Assembly: GCF_963576675.1 (NCBI RefSeq)
Contig: NC_088918.1
Coordinates: 36,117,501 to 36,181,500 of the forward strand
DNA length: 64,000 bases
From: Euphorbia lathyris
Lineage: Eukaryota; Streptophyta; Magnoliopsida; Malpighiales; Euphorbiaceae
Direction: 5' to 3'
The first letter of the stretch is position 1; every line of letters starts with the position of its first letter. This document shows positions 1 to 10,846 of the stretch, one piece after another. The translations under genes and the position numbers were made by a program. The notes under the pieces were generated by a model. That model had not been told where the DNA came from and did no database searches. It was given only the letters and a program-made list of their open reading frames with translations.

Positions 1-69
1 TGTGGTTAAAAGGAAATTGGCTAAAATTTTTATATTTCCGCTGCTATACCTTAGCCCTAATTTCCTTCA
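1..69 (+). repeat. 3' end of the 5' LTR of Copia-A
   Basis: These bases repeat the end of the LTR at 19906-19972 and stop at the same ...CCTTCA. One base separates them from the primer site. Confidence 0.93.
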
Positions 70-70
70 G

Positions 71-83
71 TGGTATCAGAGCC
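71..83 (+). promoter_or_regulatory. Primer binding site of Copia-A (initiator Met tRNA)
   Basis: The sequence TGGTATCAGAGCC is complementary to the 3' end of plant initiator Met tRNA, the usual primer of plant Ty1/copia elements. It starts one base after the LTR end. Confidence 0.95.
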
Positions 84-1916
84 ATCGTTAAATCCGTTAT
101 TTCATATATGAAAATATAGAAGTTTTCAATAGGATTGAATAAATATTTATGGTTAGGATTAATTGACAAATAGTTTTGATTAATTAATTCTAAAGATAAA
201 TAAAGTTTTGATTAATTGTTAATTAAAACTGATTATGCTTATGTTCCTAATTATTTCGGTTGATAATCGTTATAACAAAATCTATTAGTTTTATAGTTAG
301 GTTGATAAAATTAGTTTTATTAATTCTAAATGAAAAAACGGAAATCTATTGTAGTTTTTCCTATTTCTGAAAATCGTTTTAAAATTGTTTTAGAACTGAT
401 ATATATACATACATATATATATATTTAATAAAAAAAAAATATAACGACAGCAGCCCGAGTCGCGCCTCACGGAGCGACTGGTCGCTATCGCGCGGCTGCT
501 GCCTCGCGGCAGCAGCCGCGTGCGGCGCAGGGGCGCCGCTGCCGCAAGGCAGCGACGTCCCGCATGTCCTAAGGGCTGCTGCCAATCGGCAGCAGCCCGC
601 TCTCGGGCCCGGCCCGATACCCACTTGATTTTAAATGGTTTAAAATCGTTTTGTATTAAATGTATATATATGTTTCAGAAATTAATAGTTTTCTGTTTTG
701 ATTATCGAATAAAAATTCGTTTAAATGTTTGTTTTTACCAATATGTAAATCAAAGTGTTAAATGAATTGAAATCAAAATAATTGGGACGTGCATAATCAA
801 CGTTTTATATGGTTATATTAATCTAAGGATTAATATAAAGATACAAAACGATTAGAAGTAAAATTGGATGAAAGTTAATTTGACGAGTTAATGTGATTAA
901 CCTAAATATTACATAAGCCGGTTATGTAATCAACCAATTAAATTTATTTAATTGAGTCTATGCATTTTTGGAGTTATGGACATATTTGGACCATCTTTTA
1001 GTCTTTTGGTATTTTTGAAATAGGGCCTGCGCGTCCTGCCTTTCTACTATCTATTGTAATTTCTCCTCTCATCTGATTCCCTTCAATTCAATTGAAGTTT
1101 TCTTATAGTAGTATAGAAATTAATATGTAATTTCAAGGCGCCATGGAGAAGACGGAGGACCTAAAGAGAAATATGTAATAGTTAGTATTTCCTTAGGTTT
1201 GGCCTTTTATTCCGTCTCTGGCTCGACGGAATAATTTAGATGATATGTCCATAACGCCAATGTATGTATGTCTGATGTATGCTAAAGCAAATCAAGACTA
1301 AGTTAGATTATGAGACTTAAATAAAATCCCTCGTTAAAAAGTTAAGTAAATAAGCAAGTTATTAAAATCGGTTGCCCCTCCCTAATATTATAATTTAGCC
1401 GGCAGTACTGGGGGCCTTTGGGTTGTTGAGCAAACTCAAGCTCGGGGTCTTATGGTAACACCTGAATTATCGAAAGTCATTCTTTCATGAATATGAGGTA
1501 ATACTTAAATTAGATTATGATAATTGGATGAGCAAACTCATGTTGTCATAAACTAATGGGCAATATGGTTGGGATTAATGTGAATAACATATTAGTTACT
1601 AATGTGGTTAGTAACCCAATAACCTAGGAATCACATTCAAGATGTAATTGATTACATGAATCTACCTGACAAATGGGACTAGCTTGTTGAGCAAACTCAA
1701 GGCGAAATCTCAGGAGTTAGGATTCTAGCTCACTAAAGGATTTGTGAAATTCTTCGAATTAATATGGAGAGCTATTAATTTGACAAAATAGTGGGAGCAA
1801 TCTGAAATAAATTAAAAGGCCTATAATTTTAGATTGTTATACTTTAAAGCAAATGAATGACATACTTTTACTCTTTCTCACTCTCAGGTTTTGTTTAAAC
1901 ACACACTCTTAAAATC
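84..1916 (+). other. Long untranslated leader of Copia-A
   Basis: About 1.8 kb separates the primer site from the gag ATG, and no long reading frame of copia type is present. It is AT-rich except for a GC-rich hairpin cluster at about 447-600. The word GAGCAAACTCA occurs three times (near 1430, 1530 and 1690). A pyrimidine-rich stretch ending in CAG at 1885-1887, 29 bases before the gag ATG, resembles a 3' splice site, so part of the leader could be an intron. This is inference. Confidence 0.75.
447..600 (+). promoter_or_regulatory. GC-rich hairpin cluster in the Copia-A leader
   Basis: Three perfect inverted repeats each close a 4-base loop: arms of 13 bases at 491-503/508-520 (loop TCGC), 7 bases at 537-543/548-554 (loop GCAA, a GNRA tetraloop), and 11 bases at 573-583/588-598 (loop AATC). 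All share the stem core GCTGCC/GGCAGC. The island is the only strongly GC-rich part of the leader. A comparable cluster lies in the Copia-B leader. A role in RNA packaging, dimerisation or translation is possible but unproven. Confidence 0.7.
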
Positions 1917-2455
1917 ATGACTAAAACCAATCTGCAAAACATTCTTACCGATAACAAATTGAATGGTTCAAACTTCACCGACTGGTTTCGTAACCTCAAA
2001 ATTGTTATGAAGTTCGAGAAAATTGGGTATGTACTTGATACATCGATACCCCCTGTCCCTGAAGATGATGCTCCCATCGAGGAAATTGATGCTTATCAGA
2101 AGCACAAGGCTGATGATGATCATGCCGCTTGCATCATACTTGCATCGATGACATCGGAATTACAAAGGCAACATGAGGAGATGAATGCCTATTCCATCAT
2201 CATGCACCTAAAGGAATTGTTTGGGAAACAAACCAGGTGCGAATGCTACGAGATATCAAAATTATTATATCGTTGCAGGATGCAAGAGGGCACATCTGTC
2301 ATGACACATTGTGTCAAGATGATAGGCTATATTACCACACTTTCTAGTATTGGATTTGTGATGGACAACGAATTAAGTACCGACTTGGTTCTTCAGTCCC
2401 TCCCAGAGAGTTATTCACAGTTCATCATGAACTACCAAATGAATGACTTGCAAAC
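1917..2455 (+). pseudogene. gag: Copia-A gag, N-terminal part (split by Copia-B)
   Basis: From the ATG at 1917 the frame encodes about 180 residues of a copia gag (UBN2-like): an N-terminal motif with NGSNFTDWFRNLKIV, a long helical middle, and a block ending LPESYSQFIMNY that is typical of this family. Gag is the structural protein that packages the element RNA into cytoplasmic particles. The frame is cut at 2455 by the Copia-B LTR. It resumes in frame at 15192 right after the second copy of the target site CAAAC, so gag itself was not damaged apart from this insertion. Confidence 0.9.
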
Positions 2456-4100
2456 TGTTAGGGATTAAAGCCAGTTAATCAACTGTAGCGCAGCGGAATT
2501 GCGGTTTAAAATTTATTTCTAATCCCTTTTAGTTTGATCTTTGTCCGTTAACCATTGATTGAATAAAACCTTTTGGATCCGTTTAAGGGTAAAAACTTAC
2601 CCGGATTGTCTCTTCTAGAGACGGCTGAAGAATCCACAAAGTAGTAAGATCTCCGTAGTCAGGTGCACGAACAGCTATCGAGCTAGAACCGGTGCTAGCC
2701 GAAGAACGGAAGAACAACGGGAGAGATTTTGAAATTCGGCAAAAGATTTCTCCACTTTCTCAATGTAGTGGACGAAATTCTGTTTTTTTTTTTTATTATT
2801 TCTTATGGTGGCCGAATATCATCAGTAGGTTAATTAGGGTTAGGGAGTTTAATTTATATATAGTGTATTCCTAAACCAATTAGGTTTAGGGTTAATTGGT
2901 TAATTACAAAACTAATCCAATTCTAACTTAATTACTCAAATAAATACCAATAGTATTTATTTTATGCAATTAGTTCTAATTAGATTAAATTTAATTGCCC
3001 CAACTAAATAAACAACACTAATTAATAAATTGACGTATTAATTTAATTATTTGTTCACCGAATGCAATTTTATTAATTTACAAATTAATTAATTACATTC
3101 CGCAAACTAATTAATCAATTAAATACTCAACTCCTAAATCCATTAATTAATTACCTTGATACAAAGTATCAACTAATTAATTACCTTGACATTTTATTGT
3201 CAATCAATTAATTAATTTCATCTCTCCAATATACCGTTCTATAAGTTCTAACTCAGATGTTCGATGTGCACGATCCTATGGGACTGTCCTTAGCTAGCAG
3301 TGGGCTTATGGTCCACAGACAGTAAGTGGGTTCTAGCAAACCATTACTGCCCCTAACTAAGACAGAGTTTCAGCAGTCTAAAGATGCAGAGACCCTGTAG
3401 TTATCTCTTAACTTCTTTTACCATTTGATATCGATATTATAAACTAGAGGCATGGCGGCTGTCATCCTCTCTGATGTTTATGATATTTCTTGATCTTAAG
3501 TAGATTAATGAATCAGATAAGTAAACTACTTATCAGGGTATGGCCACACACTTATCAATCTCACTTATCAAGTGGCCTGTGATATCATCTCACTATTATG
3601 TGAGTGGTAATTCCATCACTTCACTATCAATACTAATGTGTTCACCTGTTCACCCAATCATACCCGTATTTGGCATCATGTTACAGACCTGTTAGGCGTA
3701 TGTCAAAGTGAACCGGATCCCACATTAATATTATAATGAAATCTGGTCTGAAGACAGTTAGAGACCTACTTAAGAAAACTAATGACACAACCACCATGTA
3801 GTTTTCTCGGGCGGATCGATCCAGTCACATGTATACAACACGTACCCATATTCACAACTGACTTATCAAGTGCCATGGCTAGTATCAATTACTACCATAC
3901 AGTCGTCGAATATACAAGTCTGTGGTCCTAATCATTCCCATGATAGAATAGACTTGGGATATGGTTTTACGATTATCAATCAATGGATTCTCTATTCATA
4001 TTATAGCACAAGATATAAATGAACTAGATTAATGCCTTTATTAATGTGACACAAATACATTTTATAAGAACCAATGCCTATGAACTAGGGCACACCAACA
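2456..4100 (-). repeat. Copia-B LTR 1 (3' LTR in element orientation)
   Basis: The LTR is 1645 bp with TGTT...AACA termini. It starts directly after target site CAAAC and ends next to a polypurine tract on the minus strand. By eye it is nearly identical to 10847-12489; differences include the length of an A/T run near 2790 and scattered substitutions. A TATA-like stretch (minus strand CTATATATAAA) lies at about 2851-2865. Confidence 0.93.
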
Positions 4101-4115
4101 GTCTCCCACTTGAAC
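4101..4115 (-). promoter_or_regulatory. Polypurine tract of Copia-B unit 1
   Basis: On the minus strand a purine-rich GTGGGAGAC lies directly next to the LTR start. This is the position where plus-strand synthesis is primed in LTR elements. Confidence 0.8.
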
Positions 4116-5020
4116 TAGTTCCAAGCGGGTATTTCCCTAAACACTATAGATCTAGTACTACCAATTGCCTTGGTAAACTGACCAGCGACATTGTTCTCAG
4201 TGTCAACCCTCTATAATGTAATGTCACCGGGTAAGGTGTTACCATCTAAGTACGCGTTTGGATCTCTTGTGTGACATGGGATCCAGTGCTTGTGCTATGT
4301 CCCTATTATTGTCATAAAAAACATCAACTAATCCTAGGAGAGTTTGACCTACTCCTAAATCAGTTATGAGCTTCTTAATCCAAACTTCTTTCTCTGCATC
4401 ATTGCATGCAATGATGTACTTAGCTTCCGTCATAGAATCGGCAATGGTTGGCTACTTTAAGGATCTCCAACTAATGGCATCGTCATTCAGGAGAAATCCA
4501 TACCCAGTATGTGACTGGTTATCATCCTTAAAACCTCGGTCAGTGTAGCCTGATATTGCCATTCCTCCTACTCATCAAATACTAAGAAAAACATCCTTGG
4601 TACGGTTGAGGTACTTCAGGATTGCCTTGACTATCTTCCAGCGTTCCTTATCGGGATCTGACTGGCACCGACTAGTCATGTTTGGTGCAACACGCAACAT
4701 CTGGCCTTGTACATAACATAGAGTACATGATGGATTCGTGTCTATGTACGATGCCTGACTCAAGCCTAGAAGTCAATTGGATCTAACCTTGTAGATCTTG
4801 ATCTGCTTCTCCTAAGTCTTTCATTGTGAAGCATTTACTCAACCACTACTTGATCTTGCAGTGTTAATATATTGCCTCCAATGAGCAGTATGTCATCGAC
4901 ATACAATATTAGGAAAGTGGATATGCTCCCACTGAATTTCATATACACATAGGGTTCATTAGAATTCTGTACGAATCTACTTGAAACACCACCTGTATAA
5001 CCGATTTAGCCTCCTCAATG
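4116..5020 (-). pseudogene. pol: Copia-B unit 1 RT-RNase H remnant
   Basis: Pieces in several frames show the RT catalytic YVDD followed by ILLIGG (codons at about 4892-4903), a C-terminal RT block ending LKYLNRTKDVFLSI (about 4575-4763), and RNase H motifs TEAKYI and DNNRDIAQA (about 4239-4433). The N-terminal half of RT is absent: the integrase tail connects almost directly to the sequence before YVDD. Stops and frameshifts separate the pieces. The same deletion is present in unit 2, so it predates the tandem duplication. Confidence 0.85.
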
Positions 5021-6187
5021 CTTTGAGGATCTATATCGGTTCCCAAAGCATCCTCAGCATAAGCTGCACGAGTTTGTGAGTCTTGAATCTCAACGAGATC
5101 AATATCACTCCCAGTGTCTACTTTGGAAAGGAATTCCTTTTCCAAAAAAAAACATTGCAAACCTAGCCACGAATGTTTTATTCTCAGCTGGGTTGTAGAA
5201 GTAATAACCCTTAGTTTCCTTAGGGTAACCCACGAACTGGCATTTAACAGATCTGGACTCTAGTTTGCCACTTATCAATTTCTTGACATGTGCATCAAAG
5301 CCCCAAATCTTCATGAAGGAAACGTTGGGCTTTCGGCCCATCCATAATTCATATGGTGTTCCTTCAACTGCCTTGCTCAGTGTATTGCTAATTATATGAG
5401 TAGCAGTTTCCAAAGCAAATCCCCAAAAGGAGATAGGGAGAAAAGCTTGACTCATCATTGAGTGGACCATATCGAGCAGGGTCCTATTCCTCCTTTTTGA
5501 CACTTCATTCCATTAGGGCGTACCAGAAGGAGTGAGTTGGAATACAATCCCACACTCTCTCAAGAATGAGACAAACTCTTGGCTCAAGTATTCGCCCCCT
5601 CTATCAGATCGGAGCGCTTTTGCTTTCTTGCCAAGTTGATTTTCTACTTCATTTTTAAAATCTTTGAATCTCAAAAGAGTTTCAGATTTATGTTTCATCA
5701 GATACACATACCCATACCGGCTATAGTCATCTATGAAGGTAACAAAGTACAGAAAACCAGATCTAGCACTTGTGCTCATTGGACCGCATACATCTGAGTG
5801 TATCAGCTCCGTGGCCCTTACACCAGTCTTGGTGAAAGACGCCTTTATCATCTTCCCTCTTAAACAAGATTCACATGTGTCATAAGACTGCATGTCGAAT
5901 GACCCTAGCGCTCCACTAGAGTAAAGCCTAGTTATGCGTTTCTCATTTATGTGGCCAAGACGTCAGTGCCAGATATATGTAGGATTCAGTTCATTAGTCT
6001 TAATCCTTTTAGCATTTATATTATAGATGGATTCACTACGTTTTAGATCAAGGATATACAAACCATTTTCTAGAAATGCGGTTCCATAAACAATATTGCC
6101 AAGATGTATAGAAATCATACCACGTCCAATATTAAAATTAAAACCATAAATATCCAACATAGAAACTGAAATAATATTCCTGCGCAT
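5021..6187 (-). pseudogene. pol: Copia-B unit 1 pre-integrase and integrase remnant
   Basis: From right to left there is a GAG-pre-integrase block (about 5963-6187), the Cys pair of the zinc-binding region (CESCLRGK), and the integrase core with HSDVCGP, RSDRGGEY and a glutamate in a KRRNRTLLDM context. Integrase inserts the element cDNA into chromosomes. A stop codon follows TPSGTP near 5511, where the family normally continues with a PQ.NGVSE motif, and a frameshift near 5140 in an A run breaks the C-terminus. The frame is not functional as it stands. Confidence 0.87.
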
Positions 6188-6339
6188 TGCAGGTACAAGA
6201 TAGCAATTTCTAATTTCTAAAACTAATCCACTAGGTATCTCTAAGAATAATCTTCGATCTTTAAGGCCTCTACATGAGCACCATTGTCGACTCGAAGATC
6301 TACTTCACCAGATCCCAGCAATCTCCTATTTCTTTGTCC

Positions 6340-6646
6340 CTACACATTTGAACAAATGTGAGTACCACATCTAGTGTTTACAACCCAAGATGTAGAAATA
6401 GCCAGATTAAATTCAACAACATAAATACCTGAACCAGAAGCTTCGTCCTTCTGTTTCTCCCTTAGCTTTGGACACACATTTTTCCAGTGTCCCTTCTCAT
6501 TACACTCATGACAGATATCATCTGCTGAGGCCAACCTACCTTTAGAAGCTGCCGCCTTCCTAGCCTTGGGGTTGACCTTTTGGGCCTTCGCTTTGGACTT
6601 GGACTTGGCCTTTCCCTTAGGTACGTTCCCTTTATTAACCAGCAAC
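6340..6646 (-). pseudogene. gag-pro: Copia-B unit 1 gag C-terminus and protease remnant
   Basis: The piece has a lysine-rich basic segment, one zinc knuckle (CHECNEKGHWKNVC) and the start of the protease domain. The protease active-site motif, normally DTG, reads NTR before CGTHIC, so the catalytic Asp is lost, and a stop follows soon after. The frame is separated from the rest of gag (8487-9106) only by the hAT-1 insertion. Confidence 0.87.
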
Positions 6647-8478
6647 TAGAGGTGTCAAAATGGCTAAAAAGATTGACCCAACCTATTTAATAAATGGGTT
6701 GACCCAACCCAACCCATTTAATAAATAGGTTATAATAACCCATTTGTATATATGTCAAAATGATCCAACCCATTTATTAAATGAGTTACATGGATTGACC
6801 TACTTAACCCATTTAACCAAATCTAATTAAAAATTAATCAAAAAAAAAAAACGTAAAAACATAAAATGAAATAAACGTGAAAGTGAAAATGTAAAAATTA
6901 CACGGATCGACTCATTTAACCTAATTAACTAAAATATAATATAATATTTGCTTATTCATCTTTTTACATGATATAGTTTCTTAATGTAATTAAAATTCAA
7001 TTTGACCTATTTAAATTCAACTATTAGCGTCTTCATTTAACGTCAATTCATTTGTAATTAACATATAGTAACTCGACCAAAAGCTTATTTTGTTACGTAT
7101 CAGTAACCGTGTCATATCATGTGACTCTACAAAAGCTGAATTTCAATAATACCCATTTCATTACCCTTTATTTAGACAAAAGTTTAACAAAACCAATTAT
7201 TATAAGTACAAAAGTTTAACATAAATTACAACATAAACCAATTTCAGCAAAATAAGTTTAACAAAACAAAAACTAATTGCAAATCTAGAGTGGAAATTTA
7301 GCAAAACTGAAGTTGAACAAAATAAAAACCAATTGTCTAAATTAGGGGTGTTCAAAAATCGAACCAGACCGAAATAACCGACCGAACTGATGTATTTCGG
7401 TTTTTCGGTCTATTAGATTCGGTTTCGGTTTTATTTTATAAAAAATTTCGGTAATATCGGTCGGTTTGGTTTTTATGATAAAATTACCGAATTAACCGAA
7501 CCAACCGAAATATAAGTTAATTAGATTTATTATTTATAAATTATTTGTAAACGTAGTTTTATTGTTTCTTTTTCTTTAAATTAGTTATTAATTAATTTTA
7601 ATATTAAAGTAAGAGATTAAGAGATTATATACCTTTTACTTCAGTCCAATATCTTAGAAGTTTCATATTTTATTGTTATTATGTAATTTAAATTTAGATT
7701 TGTCCTACTGTTTTTAATTAAAATATATATTTATCCATTTTCGTAAACTTCATAGTTTAGACATTAAATTCTTGCGTATTTTGTGATTAAAAATTGTAAT
7801 TACATGATTATATATTCAAGAATATGTTATGATACATAAGTTACACAATAACAGGTATAAAATTATAAAGTATAACTAATCAGAGTTTAGAAATTTTATA
7901 AAATTATATTTATTAATCTGTGTTTTACTTTAACTATTTAATATGTGTTGAAACCGAAAACCGAACCGAACTGAACCGAAATATTTAGGTCGATTCGGTT
8001 CGGTTTGTTAATATTATTCGGTTAGGTTCGATTCTCATTTTAAGTGTTATTCGGTTTTCGGTTATTTCGGTTCGATTCGGTTTTCAAACTGAACCGACCG
8101 TTGAACACCCCTAGTCCAAATAAGAAAACAGTAACTCGATCAGAGTTAATCAAATTTTGCAAGACTATAGCAGAGAAAAATAAAGATAAAACACAAAGGA
8201 AGCAGATACTTAGAAAAAGGGAAGAGCCGAGAAATAAAAAGAAAATACCTAGAATTTATATATCAAATGGCAGAAGGCGGAATATTAATTTTAAGATGAA
8301 TAAGAAACTAATGGGTTATTGGGTTGACCCTGCTAAAAACCTATTCAACCCTTTTATTATATGGGTTAAATGGCTCAACCTCTTTATGACCCAGCCCATA
8401 AAAGGGTCAACCCTAACCTATTTAAATGATGGGTTAAATGGGTCAATAAATGGGTTATGACTCATTTTGACACCTCTA
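6647..8478. mobile_element. hAT-1, non-autonomous hAT-type DNA transposon
   Basis: The 1832-bp insert begins TAGAGGTGTCAAAATG and ends with its exact 16-base inverted copy. It is flanked by the 8-bp duplication CCAGCAAC (6639-6646 and 8479-8486). The empty site is visible in Copia-B unit 2 near 15033, where CCAGCAAC occurs once. Subterminal regions repeat AATGGGTTGACCCAACCC-like words. There is no transposase frame, so movement would depend on a hAT transposase supplied in trans. It contains hAT-2. Confidence 0.93.
7343..8113. mobile_element. hAT-2, non-autonomous hAT nested in hAT-1
   Basis: This 771-bp unit has a 13-base inverted repeat TAGGGGTGTTCAA at both ends. It is flanked by GTCTAAAT (7335-7342) and GTCCAAAT (8114-8121), an 8-bp duplication with one mismatch. 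Both subterminal regions are packed with CCGAACCGAA/TTCGGTTCGG words, a likely transposase-binding array. The centre is AT-rich and non-coding. Confidence 0.9.
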
Positions 8479-8486
8479 CCAGCAAC

Positions 8487-9106
8487 ACTTCTGGAGTCCT
8501 CTTGTAGGATTGCTCAGCAAGTTTCAACATGCCATGCAATTCTACTACAGACTTATCAACGCCCTGCATGTGGTAGTGCATGATAAACTGATTATAGGAT
8601 GCCGGAAGTGATCCAAAATTGATGTCGACTGCTAGTTGTGCAGGCACTGGTGAGCCAAGCCTTGACAATGTGTCAATAAAACCCTTCAACTTTAGCACAT
8701 GTGTGCTAACAGAAGTCCCGGCTTGCATCGTAGTGCTGCATAGCGCCTTTGTTGTCAAGTATATTTCCTGACGAGCTTGATCTTGGAACATCCTTTTGAG
8801 TTGATCCATGATCTCAAAGGCGTGCTGCTCCATGAACTGTTTCTGAAGATCAGGAACCATGGTACCCAACATAATGCATGACACATCTCTATCATCCTTA
8901 ACATGTCGGTCATACTCCGCCATTTGATCAGCGGTTACGCCCTGACCTGTAGGACGAGCTGCTGGTAAGGCAGCAGTCAGCACATATTCCTTCGACTCGT
9001 GTCTAAGAACTATTTGCAAGTTCCTGGACCAGTCAAGGAAATTAGTCCCTGAAAGCTTTTCCTTTTCCAAGAGTGGTCTGAGTGAGTTGTTGCTTGTTGC
9101 AGCCAT
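8487..9106 (-). pseudogene. gag: Copia-B unit 1 gag, N-terminal part
   Basis: The frame starts at an ATG ending at 9106 and encodes about 206 residues of UBN2-type copia gag, with SGTNFLDWSRNLQIVLR near the N-terminus and LPASYNQFIMHYHMQG near the C-terminus. Its architecture matches Copia-A gag but the sequence differs, so these are two related families. hAT-1 interrupts it after the TPEVLLV block. No stop was seen inside this part. Confidence 0.9.
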
Positions 9107-10832
9107 TTAATTTTCTTTTCGTGTAATTTTGATGTGGAGTTTAATCTACGTGGAAAAATTACATTAGAATTAGAATAAAGGGCTTAAGCCAAAGATCAAA
9201 TTAATAATCCATTTTAATTCGTTATTGGTGATATTTATTTGGCTGTCTTGACCAAGATCCACAATCCATCAATAATCGACCGAGCTAGGGCTCCGCCGTC
9301 GACCATTGACGATTTGGTAGGATAAACTATCCAATCCTCCGCAAGGACTCTTGGTTTGATGGGCTTTGTGACACTTAGCCTATCTGTGCTTAGGGCCCGC
9401 TCTGAGCTAATGCTACCCACGTTGAGTCCAACCACCATACACGCGTTAGCCATACCGAAGTATCCTAACCCTCGACGGCCCACTAATTACTACAGCATAC
9501 CTGCTAGGGCACGTCATACACTGTAGCACTACCTGGGAGGAAGAGGTGTGAATCTGGAAAGCACTTTTAAGCGACTCAATATTTCATTATCCGGATTAAT
9601 TAAGTAATACGACTTTAACATATAATTATCGCGGGTGATGATCTGGTGATCGTCGCTACTTATATTTCATGTTATATTAAGCAATTGTATAATCAAAATA
9701 AACATAGAGACTCTGTGAGCCTTATAATACATCCTAGTGAAACTACATATACTATCTAATCTTCACGGGCTTGCTTCAAGTCTCCTTGGGCTCCCACCAT
9801 GGGCTTGGACCATCTGGGCTTCTTCACGACCAATTACAATTTTATGAATAGAACCTATTCTAAAATTACATTAATGAAAGAATGGCACGCAGGCCATATT
9901 TTCCCAAAATAAATTAAATTACAAACCGACTTTATTTTAGGGCACATAGAACTCTATAACACATTGCTGCACGGTAAGACATATAAATATAATGCATGAT
10001 CATGGCATTCCAAAATCATCTAATGAAGTTAAGCCGAGTTACTTAGGGTGAAATCGCTAATTTTACCATATGTGACTAAGGCCCATAAAGGCCCAAACGG
10101 TTAACATCCATTTGTATGCAAAATTATAATTTCGCTTCCACTTAATTTTTAGGATCGTCACATATCTAAAATCTAGCCCTCCCAATTTAAACCGGTGTCA
10201 CGGTCTATTGGGCCAATTTCACAAATTAATCATATTCAATTTTATACAAATAATCAATTCGATTAAAAATTAAATATGCATGCCAATCAAAAACATTTTA
10301 ATACCAATTAATTTTTATTCAAAGCACGTTTAATAAATTAAACGGTATTAGGGCCCTGATTTTATTAAAATTACCCGAGAAAAATTTAAAGATTAAAATC
10401 AATCCCGTCAAATCCAAAATTAAACAAATTCTGAATTTTTAACGGACCCGGGACAGCGACGGGGCTGCTGTCCGCATACAGCAGCCCTGTGGCTGCTGTC
10501 TAACGGACAGCATTAGTGCTGCTGTCCGCCCAACAGCAGCCGCGGGGCTGCTGTTCGCGGACAGCAGTTCCGCGACTGCTATTCCGTGTCCGAAACTATT
10601 TTTTAATCACTGTTTAATAAAAAATGATGCTGTATTTCTTTATTTAATTTTCAATTATTTCAAAAATAATTTCAGAACCAAATAATATAAAATACAGACC
10701 GAAATAATAAATAGAAAACTTCCTAGAACAATTTCTACACGAGGAATTAATAGGAATTCTCAAAACTGATTTGGAAAAATAATAAAAACCAAATCTTATT
10801 AATTTTCAATCAATCAAAACGGACTAAACCAT
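9107..10832 (-). other. Untranslated leader of Copia-B unit 1
   Basis: About 1.7 kb lies between the primer site and the gag ATG, similar in length to the Copia-A leader. No long copia-like frame is present. An open stretch at 9235-9483 lacks recognisable domains. A GC-rich hairpin cluster occurs at 10455-10600; the rest is AT-rich. Confidence 0.75.
10455..10600 (-). promoter_or_regulatory. GC-rich hairpin cluster in the Copia-B leader
   Basis: Repeated GCTGCTGT/ACAGCAGC words form several inverted repeats. The clearest is a pair of perfect 10-base arms at 10462-10471 and 10478-10487 with a 6-base loop. The cluster begins about 230 bases from the primer site in element orientation, a position comparable to the cluster in Copia-A. 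Its function is unknown. Confidence 0.65.
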
Positions 10833-10845
10833 GGCTCTGATACCA
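10833..10845 (-). promoter_or_regulatory. Primer binding site of Copia-B unit 1
   Basis: The reverse complement reads TGGTATCAGAGCC, the Met-tRNA primer site. It lies one base from the LTR that starts at 10847. Confidence 0.95.
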
Positions 10846-10846
10846 C

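Noticed and set aside
71..83. TGGTATCAGAGCC as part of a tRNA gene (also at 10833, 28859, 49357 and 58739)
   Set aside because: Each lies one or two bases from an LTR end and is a primer binding site; no tRNA fold around it.
379..765. Open frames of about 81 codons on both strands in the GC-rich leader island
   Set aside because: They arise from GC-rich hairpins with Ala/Arg/Gly-rich translations on both strands; no domain and no conservation with the Copia-B leader frames.
8044..8460. A 138-codon frame spanning the end of hAT-2 and the hAT-1 right arm
   Set aside because: It crosses an element boundary and its translation is repeat-derived, so it cannot be an ancestral gene.
9235..9483. 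82-codon minus-strand frame in the Copia-B leader as a gene
   Set aside because: No domain, no counterpart in the Copia-A leader, and it ends just before gag in a region expected to be untranslated.
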